Source: Pseudorhizobium banfieldiae
GTDB taxonomy: Bacteria; Pseudomonadota; Alphaproteobacteria; Rhizobiales; Rhizobiaceae
Reading direction: 5' to 3'
NCBI RefSeq assembly: GCF_000967425.1
Contig: NZ_FO082820.1
Coordinates: forward strand, 186,001 to 250,000
Length of the DNA: 64,000 nt
This document shows positions 29,276 to 38,271 of this stretch, piece after piece; the stretch's first letter is position 1, and each line of letters starts with the position of its first letter. The position numbers were made by a program, and so were the translations under genes. The notes under the pieces were generated by a model, which worked only from the letters and a program-made list of their open reading frames with translations, had not been told where the DNA came from and ran no database searches.

Positions 29276-30052
29276 ATGATCACGACTTATACCAGCTATG
29301 CGATGATCAGCAGGGACTTGCCGAGCTCTCTGGCGCGCGTCGCCGAGAAGCCGGATGTGGCGCGCGAGACCGAATACTACCTGGCCAACATCGGCAAGAT
29401 AAAAACTGTCGATGATTTCATGGCTGACAGCCGCATCTATAACTACGCCCTCAAGGCCCATGGCCTGGAAGACATGGCCTATGCCAAGGCCTTCATCCGG
29501 AAGGTGCTGACCGAAGGTGTGGCAGACAGCGAAGCATTTGCGCGCAAGCTCGCCGACAGCCGGTATGCAGCGCTCGCCGAGACCTTCAACTTCGAGGCGC
29601 ACGGCGCCGCGGCTACCGCTTTCGAGAAGGCGCAGAAGGGCGTGGTCGAGCGATACACGCGCCAGACGCTGGAGGAGGAGGCAGGCGCGGATAATCCCGG
29701 CGTGCGGCTGGCGCTCTATTTCGAGCGCATGGCCCCTTCCATCAAGTCCGGCATGGAAATCCTGGCCGACGATGCGCTCGTCGAGGTGATACGGACCGTC
29801 CTTCAGTTGCCCGATGAGATCGCTGCGATGGATGTCGACCGCCAGGCCGAATTTATCGAGGACTCCATCGACGTTGCTGACTTCCAGGACCCCGCAAAGG
29901 TATCGAAGCTGCTGGAGCGGTTTGCGGCCCTGTGGGAGATGGAGAATTCGAGCGATCCCGTCTCCTTCGTTTCGCTCTTCGCCCCATCCACTCAGGGCAT
30001 CTCGACTGACCTTCTCATCTCGATCAATTCACTGAAACTCGGAGGCAAATGA
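29276..30052 (+). CDS. DUF1217 domain-containing flagellar-cluster protein
   Basis: A 258-residue protein with the alphaproteobacterial DUF1217 pattern (NIGKIKTVDDFMADSRIYNY; KAHGLEDMAYAKAFIRKVL; FARKLADSRYAALAETFNF). It is almost wholly helical, without a signal peptide or membrane segment. The ATG with GGGGGACCCGAG before it is used; the open frame begins 21 codons earlier. It is the first gene before flgF, one base apart. Function is not established; a link to the rod or export is only positional. Confidence 0.82.
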   Translation: MITTYTSYAMISRDLPSSLARVAEKPDVARETEYYLANIGKIKTVDDFMADSRIYNYALKAHGLEDMAYAKAFIRKVLTEGVADSEAFARKLADSRYAALAETFNFEAHGAAATAFEKAQKGVVERYTRQTLEEEAGADNPGVRLALYFERMAPSIKSGMEILADDALVEVIRTVLQLPDEIAAMDVDRQAEFIEDSIDVADFQDPAKVSKLLERFAALWEMENSSDPVSFVSLFAPSTQGISTDLLISINSLKLGGK

Positions 30053-30053
30053 T

Positions 30054-30788
30054 ATGCAGTCCGGACTATACGTCGGAATTTCCTCGCAGATCGCGCTCGA
30101 GCGCCGTCTGAACACGATCGCCGACAATATGGCCAACATGAACACTGTCGGCTTCCGCGCGACCGAGGTCAAATTCGACGAGGTCTTGAGCAGCACCCGT
30201 AACGAACTGAATGCCAAAGTGGCGTTCGTCACCCAGGGCAACGATTATCTGTCCACGCGCCTGGGCCAGATGCAACAGACAGGCAATGCCCTCGACTTTT
30301 CCATCAAGGGTGATGCTTGGTTCACGATCGATACGCCCGCAGGGCAGGTGCTGACCAGGGACGGCCGCTTCACGATGCTCGAGACCGGTGAACTCGTGTC
30401 GATCATGGGGCACCCGGTTCTGGACGCCGGCGGCGCACCGATCCAGCTCAACCGCAATGGCGGCCCGCCGACCGTCGGTGCCGATGGCCGCATCATGCAG
30501 GACGGCCAGCCGGTCGCGACGCTTGGCCTGTTCACCGCTGACCTTTCCCAGGGGTTCCTGCGGGCAGACAATAGCGGCGTCATTCCCGTGGCTGCGCCCC
30601 AGCCGGTCGTCGACAACTTCAACGTTGCCGTGGTGCAGGGGTACATCGAGGCATCGAACGTCAACGGCATCAGCGAGATGACGCAGCTGATCCAGGTGAA
30701 CCGTGCCTTCGAGGGGATCTCCGCAATGATGCGCGACACCGAAGCCTCCTTCGACGAAGCCATCAAGACACTTGGCGGCGGCCGATAG
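30054..30788 (+). CDS. flgF: Flagellar proximal rod protein FlgF
   Basis: FlgF is a rod subunit between MS ring and hook, exported by the type III system. The 244 residues have the flagellar basal-body signatures: N-terminal SSQIALERRLNTIADNMANMNTVGF, the central DFSIKGDAWFTIDTPAG strand region, and the C-terminal VVQGYIEASNVNGISEMTQLI. One base separates it from the DUF1217 gene. Confidence 0.94.
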   Translation: MQSGLYVGISSQIALERRLNTIADNMANMNTVGFRATEVKFDEVLSSTRNELNAKVAFVTQGNDYLSTRLGQMQQTGNALDFSIKGDAWFTIDTPAGQVLTRDGRFTMLETGELVSIMGHPVLDAGGAPIQLNRNGGPPTVGADGRIMQDGQPVATLGLFTADLSQGFLRADNSGVIPVAAPQPVVDNFNVAVVQGYIEASNVNGISEMTQLIQVNRAFEGISAMMRDTEASFDEAIKTLGGGR

Positions 30789-30795
30789 GAACTGA

Positions 30796-32199
30796 ATGCC
30801 AATGTTTGACCAGGCGGCAATCCTGCAGGCAGTCACGGGCGGAAAGCTGGCGCAGCTTGCCGAGATCACCGAACGCTACGCCAATCCGGCCCATTCGGTG
30901 GCGCACGGAGGCCATGTTCGCACGATTGCGGCGGGTCACTATGCGGTTGCGGGCCTCTCGCGGCATGTTCGGCTCGGGGAGTTTGTGGCCCACCGCAGCG
31001 CCACCGGCATCCACCTCGGCGAAGTGGTTCGCGTCGAACCGGAGGTGGTCTACGTCTGCCCGATCGAGCCCGGCGAGCCGATTGGCATCGGCGATACCGT
31101 GATCCGCAAGGGCGCTTTCCGGGTCGCCCCGGACGACAGCTGGTGCGGGCGCACGATCAACGCGCTGGGAGATCCGATCGACGGGCGCGGACCACTGGTC
31201 AAGGGACGCGTCAAGCGCTCCATCTCCAATACGGCGCCGCCCTCGATGACCCGCAGCCGCGTCGAGAAGGGATTCATGACCGGCGTTCGGGCAGTTGATA
31301 TCTTCTCACCGCTCTGCCTTGGCCAGCGCCTGGGCGTGTTTGCCGGTTCGGGCGTCGGCAAATCCACGCTTCTGTCGATGCTGGCTCGTGCAGACGCCTT
31401 TGACAAGGTTGTCATTGCGCTCGTTGGCGAACGAGGACGAGAAGTTCGCGAATTCATCGAGGACACGATGGGCGCGCACATGGCAAAGGCGATCGCGGTC
31501 GTTGCGACGAGTGACGAAAGCCCGATGCTACGCAAGATGGCGCCGCTGGTCGCCGTGACGATTGCCGAGCATTTCCGCGACCAGGGGGACAATGTCCTCT
31601 TCATTGTTGACAGCGTCACCCGCTTTGCCCATGCGATCCGAGAGGTCGCCGTCGCTTCCGGCGAGCCGCCGATCGCGCGCGGCTATCCGGCTTCCGTCTT
31701 CACCGAACTGCCGCGCCTACTCGAACGGGCAGGGCCGGGCGCCGAAGGTGCGGGCACCGTTACGGCGATCATCTCGATCCTCGTGGATGGCGACAACCAC
31801 AATGACCCCATTGCCGATTCGACGCGTGGCATTCTCGATGGCCATCTTGTGCTGGATCGAAGCCTCGCGGAGGAGGGGCGCTATCCACCGATCAATCCCC
31901 TTGCGTCGATCTCCCGTTTGGCCCGCAAGGCATGGACGCCGGACCAGGAGAAGCTTGTTTCCCGCCTGAAGGCGCTCATCCACCGATACGAGGAAACGCG
32001 CGACCTGCGCCTTATCGGTGGATATCGCCCCGGTAGTGATCCGGACCTCGACATGGCGATCAAGCAGGTGCCGGTTATCTACGAAGTTCTGAAGCAGACG
32101 CCGGGCGAGCAGCCTTCCGCTGACGCTTATGCCGACCTCGCCACAGCGCTGCGTAACGCGGCCGGTCAGGCGCCGCAAGCTGCGAGACAGAGAGGGTAA
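30796..32199 (+). CDS. fliI: Flagellar export ATPase FliI
   Basis: FliI is the F1-beta-like ATPase that energises flagellar protein export on the cytoplasmic face. The 467 residues contain Walker A AGSGVGKST (about 183-191), ALVGERGREVREFIED, Walker B VLFIVDSVTRFAHAIREVA, and the signature DGHLVLDRSLAEEGRYPPI. The start is ATG seven bases after the flgF stop; a second ATG two codons on is possible. Confidence 0.97.
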   Translation: MPMFDQAAILQAVTGGKLAQLAEITERYANPAHSVAHGGHVRTIAAGHYAVAGLSRHVRLGEFVAHRSATGIHLGEVVRVEPEVVYVCPIEPGEPIGIGDTVIRKGAFRVAPDDSWCGRTINALGDPIDGRGPLVKGRVKRSISNTAPPSMTRSRVEKGFMTGVRAVDIFSPLCLGQRLGVFAGSGVGKSTLLSMLARADAFDKVVIALVGERGREVREFIEDTMGAHMAKAIAVVATSDESPMLRKMAPLVAVTIAEHFRDQGDNVLFIVDSVTRFAHAIREVAVASGEPPIARGYPASVFTELPRLLERAGPGAEGAGTVTAIISILVDGDNHNDPIADSTRGILDGHLVLDRSLAEEGRYPPINPLASISRLARKAWTPDQEKLVSRLKALIHRYEETRDLRLIGGYRPGSDPDLDMAIKQVPVIYEVLKQTPGEQPSADAYADLATALRNAAGQAPQAARQRG

Positions 32200-32201
32200 G
32201 C

Positions 32202-32774
32202 ATGGCTGAAATCGACACGCCGGAGATGGACGACCTGCACCGGCTGCAAAAGAATTCGCCTCGCGCAGGGGATCGGATCCTCACGGCCACCGGCATCGCG
32301 CTCGCCGCAGCCTCGGCGATCTTTCCCTGGTACGTCTTTTTCAATGAGGACAAGTTCGGTATCCGCACCCCGAGCTTCGAGCATACACGCGATCTCCCGC
32401 CGGGGCAGCCGCGTAATGTGATGAGCGTCTCGCCTCTGGCTATGGTCGACAATTCGGATGATGACGAAGCGGCGCCGGCACCTGAGCCTGCAGATAGCCT
32501 GACCACCGCAACGACGTCGGCGCTGGGCGAGGAGGAAGAGCGCGGCAGGCTGCTCGAAATCCAGCCCTTCCCCGGGAAGAGTTCGTTCCGCTTGCTGCAC
32601 GTCACCAATGGCCGTGCACTGATCGAAGACGGCGCCGGCATGTGCATGGTGCGCGTCGGTTCGATCCTCCCCGACAACAGCAAGCTGGCCCGAATCGAGC
32701 AACGCGACGGTAAGTGGGCAATCGTCACCTCCTCGGGCGAAGTCTACGAGGATCAAGGCGCGGGGCGTCCGTAA
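32202..32774 (+). CDS. Membrane-anchored flagellar-cluster protein of unknown function
   Basis: A 190-residue protein between fliI and flgB. One hydrophobic segment (about residues 25-46, ILTATGIALAAASAIFPWYV) follows a short charged cytoplasmic start. The rest is an acidic, Pro/Ala-rich stretch and then a small beta domain, FRLLHVTNGRALIEDGAGM to WAIVTSSGEVYED. I do not recognise a family. It starts two bases after fliI, so it is probably cotranslated. Sinorhizobium has an unassigned gene in the same place. Confidence 0.75.
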   Translation: MAEIDTPEMDDLHRLQKNSPRAGDRILTATGIALAAASAIFPWYVFFNEDKFGIRTPSFEHTRDLPPGQPRNVMSVSPLAMVDNSDDDEAAPAPEPADSLTTATTSALGEEEERGRLLEIQPFPGKSSFRLLHVTNGRALIEDGAGMCMVRVGSILPDNSKLARIEQRDGKWAIVTSSGEVYEDQGAGRP

Positions 32775-32776
32775 GT

Positions 32777-32799
32777 CCCACGCAAGATTACCTGCATAG
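32777..32799 (+). promoter_or_regulatory. Flagellar promoter-like element before flgB
   Basis: CCCACGCAAG-N9-ATAG, a variant of the flagellar element, just after the upstream gene's stop and ending 27 bases before flgB. It may start a secondary flgB-flgC-fliE transcript. Confidence 0.45.
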
Positions 32800-32826
32800 T
32801 CTCCAGACAGAACGATGGAGAAGCCT

Positions 32827-33213
32827 ATGCAACCGATTCAACTATTCGCGCTCGCATCCCGGCAGGCTGAATGGCTTTCGGTCCGTCAGGAGGTTGTGGC
32901 GACCAACATCGCGAATGCCAACACGCCCCAGTTCCGCGCCAAGGACATCACTCCGTTCAATGCGGTCCTGGACCAGACCCAGGTCAGCATGGTCCGGACG
33001 CATCCCGGACATCTGGCGGCGAGCCAGTACGGCCAGGACATCGAAGTCAGCGAAAACGAGCTGAACAACGAGATCGGCCTGCAGGAGTCCGGCAACACCG
33101 TGGCGCTCGCCGAGGAACTCTCCAAGACCGGAGAGATCAAGCGCCAATACGAGCTCAGCACGAGCCTCGTGAAGTCTTTCCATGGCATGATGCTCATGAC
33201 GGTAAGAAGGTAA
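32827..33213 (+). CDS. flgB: Flagellar proximal rod protein FlgB
   Basis: A 128-residue rod subunit. It shows FALASRQAEWLSVRQEVVATN, NIANANTPQFRAKDI (rod-protein N-terminal consensus) and a C-terminal helix with KTGEIKRQYELSTSLVKSFHGMM. Of two in-frame ATGs I chose the second because GGAGAAG stands six bases before it. flgC follows after three bases. Confidence 0.94.
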   Translation: MQPIQLFALASRQAEWLSVRQEVVATNIANANTPQFRAKDITPFNAVLDQTQVSMVRTHPGHLAASQYGQDIEVSENELNNEIGLQESGNTVALAEELSKTGEIKRQYELSTSLVKSFHGMMLMTVRR

Positions 33214-33216
33214 GCA

Positions 33217-33636
33217 ATGGATCCGCTTTCAGCCGCTTCCAAGATCGCAGGCTCCGGCCTTGAGGCCCAGGCGACACGCCTGCGCATCGTTTCCGAAAAC
33301 ATTGCCAACGCACGCTCCACAGGGGACACGCCTGGCGCCGATCCGTACCGGCGCAAGACGATCACCTTCGGCGCCGAGATGGACCGCGCTGCCGAGGTCG
33401 AACTGGTGCGCGTAAAGAAGCTCGGTACCGATGCCTCGAATTTCATCGAGGAATACGACCCCAACCATCCGGCTGCTGATGAGCGTGGCATGGTGAAGCT
33501 GCCGAACGTCAACATGCTGATCGAAATGGCGGACATGCGCGAGGCCAACAGGACCTACGACGCAAATCTGCAGACCATCAAACAGACGCGGGAACTCATC
33601 GCCGCGACCATAGACCTTCTGAAGAGCGGACAATGA
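33217..33636 (+). CDS. flgC: Flagellar proximal rod protein FlgC
   Basis: A 139-residue rod subunit with [22 protein letters not shown] near the N terminus and the C-terminal signature [24 protein letters not shown], both typical of FlgC. The middle is short, as expected. It overlaps fliE by four bases. Confidence 0.96.
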   Translation: MDPLSAASKIAGSGLEAQATRLRIVSENIANARSTGDTPGADPYRRKTITFGAEMDRAAEVELVRVKKLGTDASNFIEEYDPNHPAADERGMVKLPNVNMLIEMADMREANRTYDANLQTIKQTRELIAATIDLLKSGQ

Positions 33637-33962
33637 TCGATAGCATTACCCAGATAAGCTCCCTGTCGCCGACCCGGAACCTGAAGGAACTGGTCGAGAC
33701 GAGTTCCTCACTCAATGGCACGCTCGCCCCTGGCGAGAATGCCGGCATGAACTTCGCCAGCGTCCTTGGCGGCATGGCGACCGACACCATGAACAGCCTG
33801 AAGTTCGCCGAAGTGAAATCATTCGAGGGCATCCAGGGCAAGGCCAATACCCGTGAGGTGGTGGACGCGGTCCTGCAGGCCCAGCAGTCGCTGAATACGG
33901 CGATCGCGCTGCGCGACAAGATCGTGAATGCGTATCTCGAAGTCACCAAGATGTCGATCTAA
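33633..33962 (+). CDS. fliE: Flagellar hook-basal body protein FliE
   Basis: FliE joins the MS ring and rod. The 109-residue protein ends with the family signature [32 protein letters not shown] helix and EVTKMSI. It is translationally coupled to flgC and is followed by flgG after 18 bases. Confidence 0.93.
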   Translation: MIDSITQISSLSPTRNLKELVETSSSLNGTLAPGENAGMNFASVLGGMATDTMNSLKFAEVKSFEGIQGKANTREVVDAVLQAQQSLNTAIALRDKIVNAYLEVTKMSI

Positions 33963-33980
33963 CGGAGCGGAGACCAGGAC

Positions 33981-34769
33981 ATGAGAGCGCTTTCCGTCGC
34001 GGCGACGGGCATGGATGCCCAGCAGACCAATCTTGAGGTCATCGCCAACAACATCGCCAACATCAACACGACCGGCTACAAGCGCGCGCGTGCTGAATTC
34101 TCCGACCTCCTTTACCAGACCGAGCGTGCCCAGGGCGTGCCGAACCGCGCCAACCAGGCGATCGTGCCGGAAGGCGCCAACATCGGCCTCGGCGTCCAGA
34201 CGGCGGCCGTGCGCAACATCCATACCCAGGGCCAGCTGACCCATACCGAAAACAGCCTGGACCTCTCGCTGGTTGGCCGCGGTTGGTTCCAGATCGAGGC
34301 GCCGGACGGTACGACGATGTACACGCGGGCCGGGGCCTTCAACACCAACGCCCAGGGACAGCTCGTCACCATCGACGGCTATACGGTCGTTCCGGGCATC
34401 GTCTTCCCGCCGGATGTCAGCGAGACTGTCATCAGTCGGACCGGCCAGGTGAGCGTCCGCATCGGGAATGCGACCGAGTTCCAGGAAATCGGCCAGCTTA
34501 CCATCGCCAACTTCGTGAACGAGGCAGGACTGCAGCCGCTGGGCGACAACCTGTTCGCCCAGACCCCGGCGTCGGGCGAGCCGATCGTTGCCGTCCCGGA
34601 GGATCCGGGCTTCGGTTACGTGAAGCAGGGCTATCTGGAAGCCTCCAACGTCGATGCGGTGAAGGAGATCACCGACCTCATCTCGGCGCAACGCGCCTAT
34701 GAGATGAACTCCAAGGTGATCACCACGGCAGATGAGATGGCTTCCATCGTCAGCAAGAACCTAAAGTAA
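33981..34769 (+). CDS. flgG: Flagellar distal rod protein FlgG
   Basis: A 262-residue distal rod protein, nearly the canonical length (260 in E. coli). It begins [21 protein letters not shown], continues [18 protein letters not shown], has the central [17 protein letters not shown], and ends [19 protein letters not shown] then AYEMNSKVI. All FlgG signatures are intact. Confidence 0.97.
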   Translation: MRALSVAATGMDAQQTNLEVIANNIANINTTGYKRARAEFSDLLYQTERAQGVPNRANQAIVPEGANIGLGVQTAAVRNIHTQGQLTHTENSLDLSLVGRGWFQIEAPDGTTMYTRAGAFNTNAQGQLVTIDGYTVVPGIVFPPDVSETVISRTGQVSVRIGNATEFQEIGQLTIANFVNEAGLQPLGDNLFAQTPASGEPIVAVPEDPGFGYVKQGYLEASNVDAVKEITDLISAQRAYEMNSKVITTADEMASIVSKNLK

Positions 34770-34787
34770 GCAGCGGGAAGGGCAGAC

Positions 34788-35270
34788 ATGATGTTTCGCC
34801 GCAGAATGAGGATCATCAACGGGAAGGTCTTCCCGTGGGCTGCCGCCTTGCTGTTGGGGATGACAGCTGCTGCCGCCGCGAACATGGGCACCGCCGTGGT
34901 GCCGAAACAGATCATCTATCCCGGCGAGGAGATTTCGGTCGCCGCGGTGGAAGAGGTCGACGTGACCAACCCGAACCTCGCCGGTGGCTATGCCCGCACG
35001 GTCGAGGAAGTCAGCGGCATGGTCAGCACGCGAACACTGCTGCCAGGCCGCACCATCGCCCTCTCCGGGCTGCGGGCGCCCTATGCGGTGCGCCGCGGCT
35101 CGTCGGTACGTCTCTCCTTCAGCATCGGCAACATGACGATCTCGGCGGCCGGCATGCCTCTCCAGGACGCCTCCATCGGAGATCTCATTCGCGTGCGAAA
35201 CACGGATTCCGGCGTCATCGTGAGCGGCACGGTGATGGGTGACGGGACGATACAGGTGATGGCGCGATGA
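34788..35270 (+). CDS. flgA: P-ring assembly chaperone FlgA
   Basis: A periplasmic chaperone for FlgI. The 160 residues start with a signal peptide (positively charged start, then FPWAAALLLGMTAAAAA). The rest is a SAF-type beta-clip domain (VPKQIIYPGEEISVAAVEEV, LLPGRTIALSGLR, VRRGSSVRLSFSIG, VSGTVMGDGTIQVMAR). It overlaps flgI by four bases. Confidence 0.95.
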   Translation: MMFRRRMRIINGKVFPWAAALLLGMTAAAAANMGTAVVPKQIIYPGEEISVAAVEEVDVTNPNLAGGYARTVEEVSGMVSTRTLLPGRTIALSGLRAPYAVRRGSSVRLSFSIGNMTISAAGMPLQDASIGDLIRVRNTDSGVIVSGTVMGDGTIQVMAR

Positions 35271-36391
35271 AACACGCTCGCTGGATACTGGCACTGGTTC
35301 TGACGGCGGCCGCGGCACTCTCCGCCGTTGCCCCATCGGCCATGGCGGACGCCGCCCGCATCAAGGACATCGCTTCGCTGCAGTCTGGCCGCGACAACCA
35401 GTTGATCGGCTATGGTCTCGTCGTTGGTTTGCAGGGTAGCGGAGACAGCCTTCGCAGTTCGCCCTTCACCGACCAGTCCATGCGGGCGATGTTGCAAAAT
35501 CTCGGCATCTCCACCCAGGGCGGGCAGTCCAATGCGAAGAACGTCGCAGCGGTGATGGTCACCGCGAACCTGCCGCCCTTCGCAAGCCCCGGCAGCCGCC
35601 TCGATGTGAGTGTCAGCTCGCTGGGCGACGCGACATCGCTGCGCGGCGGTACGCTGGTGATGACGTCGCTCTCCGGTGCCGACGGCCAGATCTATGCCGT
35701 AGCACAGGGTGCCGTCATCGTATCGGGTTTTTCCGCCCAGGGTGAGGCGGCGACGCTGACGGAAGGCGTCACCACGGCCGGTCGCGTCCCGAACGGGGCC
35801 ATCATCGAACGTGAACTGCCGTCGCGTTTCAAGGATGCGGTCAACCTGGTGCTGCAATTGCGCAATCCGGATTTCTCCACAGCCGTCCGCATGGCCGACG
35901 CGGTGAACGTCTTCGCGGGTCAGCGTTATGGCGGTCCCATCGCAGAGGCGCGTGACTCTCAGGAAGTCATCATCGCCAAACCGAAGGCCGCAGACCTCAC
36001 ACGCCTGATGGCCGAAGTCGAGAACCTGGTGGTCCAGACCGACACTCCGGCCAAGGTCGTCATCAACGAGCGCACCGGCACCATCGTCATCGGCGCCGAT
36101 GTCAGGGTTTCGCGCGTCGCTGTGAGCTATGGGACGCTCACCGTCCAGGTGACGGAGACACCGCAGGTCATTCAGCCGGAGCCTTTCTCCCGGGGCGTGA
36201 CCGCGGTCCAGCCGGAAACGGACATCATGGCGATGAAGGAAGGCGGCCCGGTCGCCATCCTCGATGGCCCTGATCTCCGTACCCTGGTCGCCGGCCTCAA
36301 CAATATCGGCGTCAAGCCCGACGGGATCATTGCGATCCTTCAGGGCATCAAGTCTGCCGGAGCCCTTCAAGCGGAGCTTGTCCTGCAATGA
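35267..36391 (+). CDS. flgI: Flagellar P-ring protein FlgI
   Basis: FlgI builds the P ring in the periplasm around the rod. The 374 residues have a Sec signal peptide (cleavage likely after SAMA), then the family opening ARIKDIASLQSGRDNQLIGYGLVVGLQGSGDS in two parts, AAVMVTANLPPFASPGSRLDV, and the C-terminal LDGPDLRTLVAGLNNIGVKP. It is coupled by overlaps to flgA and motE. Confidence 0.97.
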   Translation: MKHARWILALVLTAAAALSAVAPSAMADAARIKDIASLQSGRDNQLIGYGLVVGLQGSGDSLRSSPFTDQSMRAMLQNLGISTQGGQSNAKNVAAVMVTANLPPFASPGSRLDVSVSSLGDATSLRGGTLVMTSLSGADGQIYAVAQGAVIVSGFSAQGEAATLTEGVTTAGRVPNGAIIERELPSRFKDAVNLVLQLRNPDFSTAVRMADAVNVFAGQRYGGPIAEARDSQEVIIAKPKAADLTRLMAEVENLVVQTDTPAKVVINERTGTIVIGADVRVSRVAVSYGTLTVQVTETPQVIQPEPFSRGVTAVQPETDIMAMKEGGPVAILDGPDLRTLVAGLNNIGVKPDGIIAILQGIKSAGALQAELVLQ

Positions 36392-36921
36392 CCGAGCCAA
36401 CGAACCCTTGTGGCCGTCGTCCTTCCCTACGCCACATTATTCTGGCAGGCGTGGTACTGTTGGCAGTTCCGCAGGTGAATGCGCAGGAGCCTGCTCCATC
36501 GCTCACGAACTCCACCCAGGACGAGATCAGGCAGTTCTGCACCAACATTGCCGATGCCGCCAGGGATCAGCGCTACCTGTTGCAGAAGCAGGAGCTGGAA
36601 AAGCTGCAGTCCGACGTCGACGCCCGGATCGCCGTTCTCGAAAGCCGCAAGGCGGAATACGAGGACTGGCTGAAGCGTCGCAACGATTTCCTCGTTCGTG
36701 CCGAGGCAGGCCTAGTCGAGATCTTCAAGACGATGAAGGCCGATGCTGCCGCGCCGCAGCTGGAAGAAATGAACATCGAAGTGGCGGCTGCCATCATCAT
36801 GAAGCTTCCGCCGCGCCAGTCCGGGCTCGTCCTCAGCGAAATGGATCCCCAGAAGGCGGGAGTGATCGCCACGATCATTGCCAGCGCGTCCGATCCCAAT
36901 ACCTCGAAAGAACCCTCATGA
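36388..36921 (+). CDS. motE: Motility protein MotE, periplasmic chaperone of MotC
   Basis: A 177-residue secreted protein, known from Sinorhizobium as the chaperone that stabilises periplasmic MotC. A signal peptide ends around VNA, followed by a coiled coil (about 60-120, LLQKQELEKLQSDVDARIAV and on). A C-terminal MgtE_N-like helical domain contains MNIEVAAAIIMKLPPRQSG. It sits between flgI and flgH with four-base overlaps at both ends. Confidence 0.92.
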   Translation: MTEPTNPCGRRPSLRHIILAGVVLLAVPQVNAQEPAPSLTNSTQDEIRQFCTNIADAARDQRYLLQKQELEKLQSDVDARIAVLESRKAEYEDWLKRRNDFLVRAEAGLVEIFKTMKADAAAPQLEEMNIEVAAAIIMKLPPRQSGLVLSEMDPQKAGVIATIIASASDPNTSKEPS

Positions 36922-37637
36922 AGAAGCGCGCCCCAGCCCTCGTGGCTGTCCTCCTGCTCACGGGATGCCAGAGCCAGACCATCAAGGAAATCGGCAATGC
37001 GCCTTCCATGAGCCCGATCGGCAGCGGCCTGCAATACGCGTCCGCGCCGCAGATGGCGTCCTATCCGAAACAGCCGCGCCAGCTTTCCAATGGCTATTCG
37101 CTATGGAGCGACTCGCAGTCCGCGCTCTTCAAGGATGCCCGCGCACTCAACGTTGGCGATATTCTCACCGTCGACATCCAGATCAACGATAGAGCCTCGT
37201 TCGACAACGAAACCGAACGCAGCCGCACGAACGGCACCAATCTGCAGTGGGGCGCCCAGGTCTCGAACTTCCTCGGCTTCAGCACGGACACCGGTACATC
37301 GGGCGACATGGGCACCGATTCCAACTCGAGTTCGCAGGGCAAGGGCTCCACGGAACGTTCCGAGAAGCTGAAACTGCTCGTTGCAGCCGTCGTGACCGGC
37401 ATTCTGGAGAACGGCAATCTGTTGATCAGCGGCTCCCAGGAAGTGCGGGTGAACCATGAGATCCGCATCCTGAACGTCGCCGGCATCGTCCGTCCGCAGG
37501 ATGTCAATGCCGACAACACGATTTCCTATGAGCGCATCGCCGAGGCGCGTATTTCCTACGGCGGCCGTGGCCGCCTGATGGAAGTGCAACAGCCGCCGAT
37601 TGGCCAGCAGGTGGTGGATCTCTACTCGCCCTTCTGA
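36918..37637 (+). CDS. flgH: Flagellar L-ring lipoprotein FlgH
   Basis: FlgH forms the outer-membrane L ring. The 239 residues begin with a lipoprotein signal whose lipobox is LLTGC, with lipid-modified Cys17. The conserved core has SLWSDSQSALFKDARALNVGD, ILTVDIQI, and the C-terminal SYERIAEARISYGGRG then IGQQVVDLYSPF. The start overlaps the motE stop; the frame stays open far upstream but only this ATG gives the lipobox. Confidence 0.97.
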   Translation: MKKRAPALVAVLLLTGCQSQTIKEIGNAPSMSPIGSGLQYASAPQMASYPKQPRQLSNGYSLWSDSQSALFKDARALNVGDILTVDIQINDRASFDNETERSRTNGTNLQWGAQVSNFLGFSTDTGTSGDMGTDSNSSSQGKGSTERSEKLKLLVAAVVTGILENGNLLISGSQEVRVNHEIRILNVAGIVRPQDVNADNTISYERIAEARISYGGRGRLMEVQQPPIGQQVVDLYSPF

Positions 37638-37662
37638 GGCGGCCTGAGCACGGGACACGACG

Positions 37663-38160
37663 ATGGATGAATCACAGGGCGCCGACGGTGCCAACAAGAA
37701 GAAGTCGCTTCTGCTGCTGATCGGCGGTGTCGCAATTCTGACCCTGCTTGGTGCCGGCGGCGGCTGGGTATTGGGCGGGATGATCGCGCCACCTGTTCCC
37801 GGGGTCGAGGAAGCAGTTGCGCCGGAAGGCGAGAAGGACGCCAAGGAAGAGGGTATTCCGAAGATCGCGACGGAGGCCAACGGCATCGTCTTGCTCGACC
37901 CGATAACGACCAACCTCGCCTATCCTTCCGAAAACTGGATCCGTCTCGAAGTTGCCCTTGCCTTCAACGGCCCGCCGGAACTTCCCCTTGCCGAGGACAT
38001 CCACCAGGACATCCTCGCCTATGTGCGGACGGTCTCCCTGCAGCAGATCGAGGGTCCGCGCGGTTTCCAGTACCTGCGCGACGACCTTCAGGAGCGCGTC
38101 GCGTTGCGTTCGAAGGGAAAGGTATCGAGGGTGATGTTCCGCACCATGGTAATCGAATAG
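37663..38160 (+). CDS. fliL: Flagellar basal body-associated protein FliL
   Basis: A single-pass inner-membrane protein that surrounds and supports the stator. In 165 residues, a charged cytoplasmic start is followed by a membrane segment (about 15-40, SLLLLIGGVAILTLLGAGGG), a Pro/Glu linker and the periplasmic FliL domain ending LRDDLQERVALRSKGKVSRVMF. It precedes fliP by 111 bases. Confidence 0.93.
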   Translation: MDESQGADGANKKKSLLLLIGGVAILTLLGAGGGWVLGGMIAPPVPGVEEAVAPEGEKDAKEEGIPKIATEANGIVLLDPITTNLAYPSENWIRLEVALAFNGPPELPLAEDIHQDILAYVRTVSLQQIEGPRGFQYLRDDLQERVALRSKGKVSRVMFRTMVIE

Positions 38161-38271
38161 GCCACCTGCCCGTCATGCCCTGCCGATAACAGGGGATGAC
38201 CTGCGCGCCTGGTTGACCGCCATCACCTGCGATGGCTATCGAAGGTCGATGTCCAGAACCTTCGTGATCGC

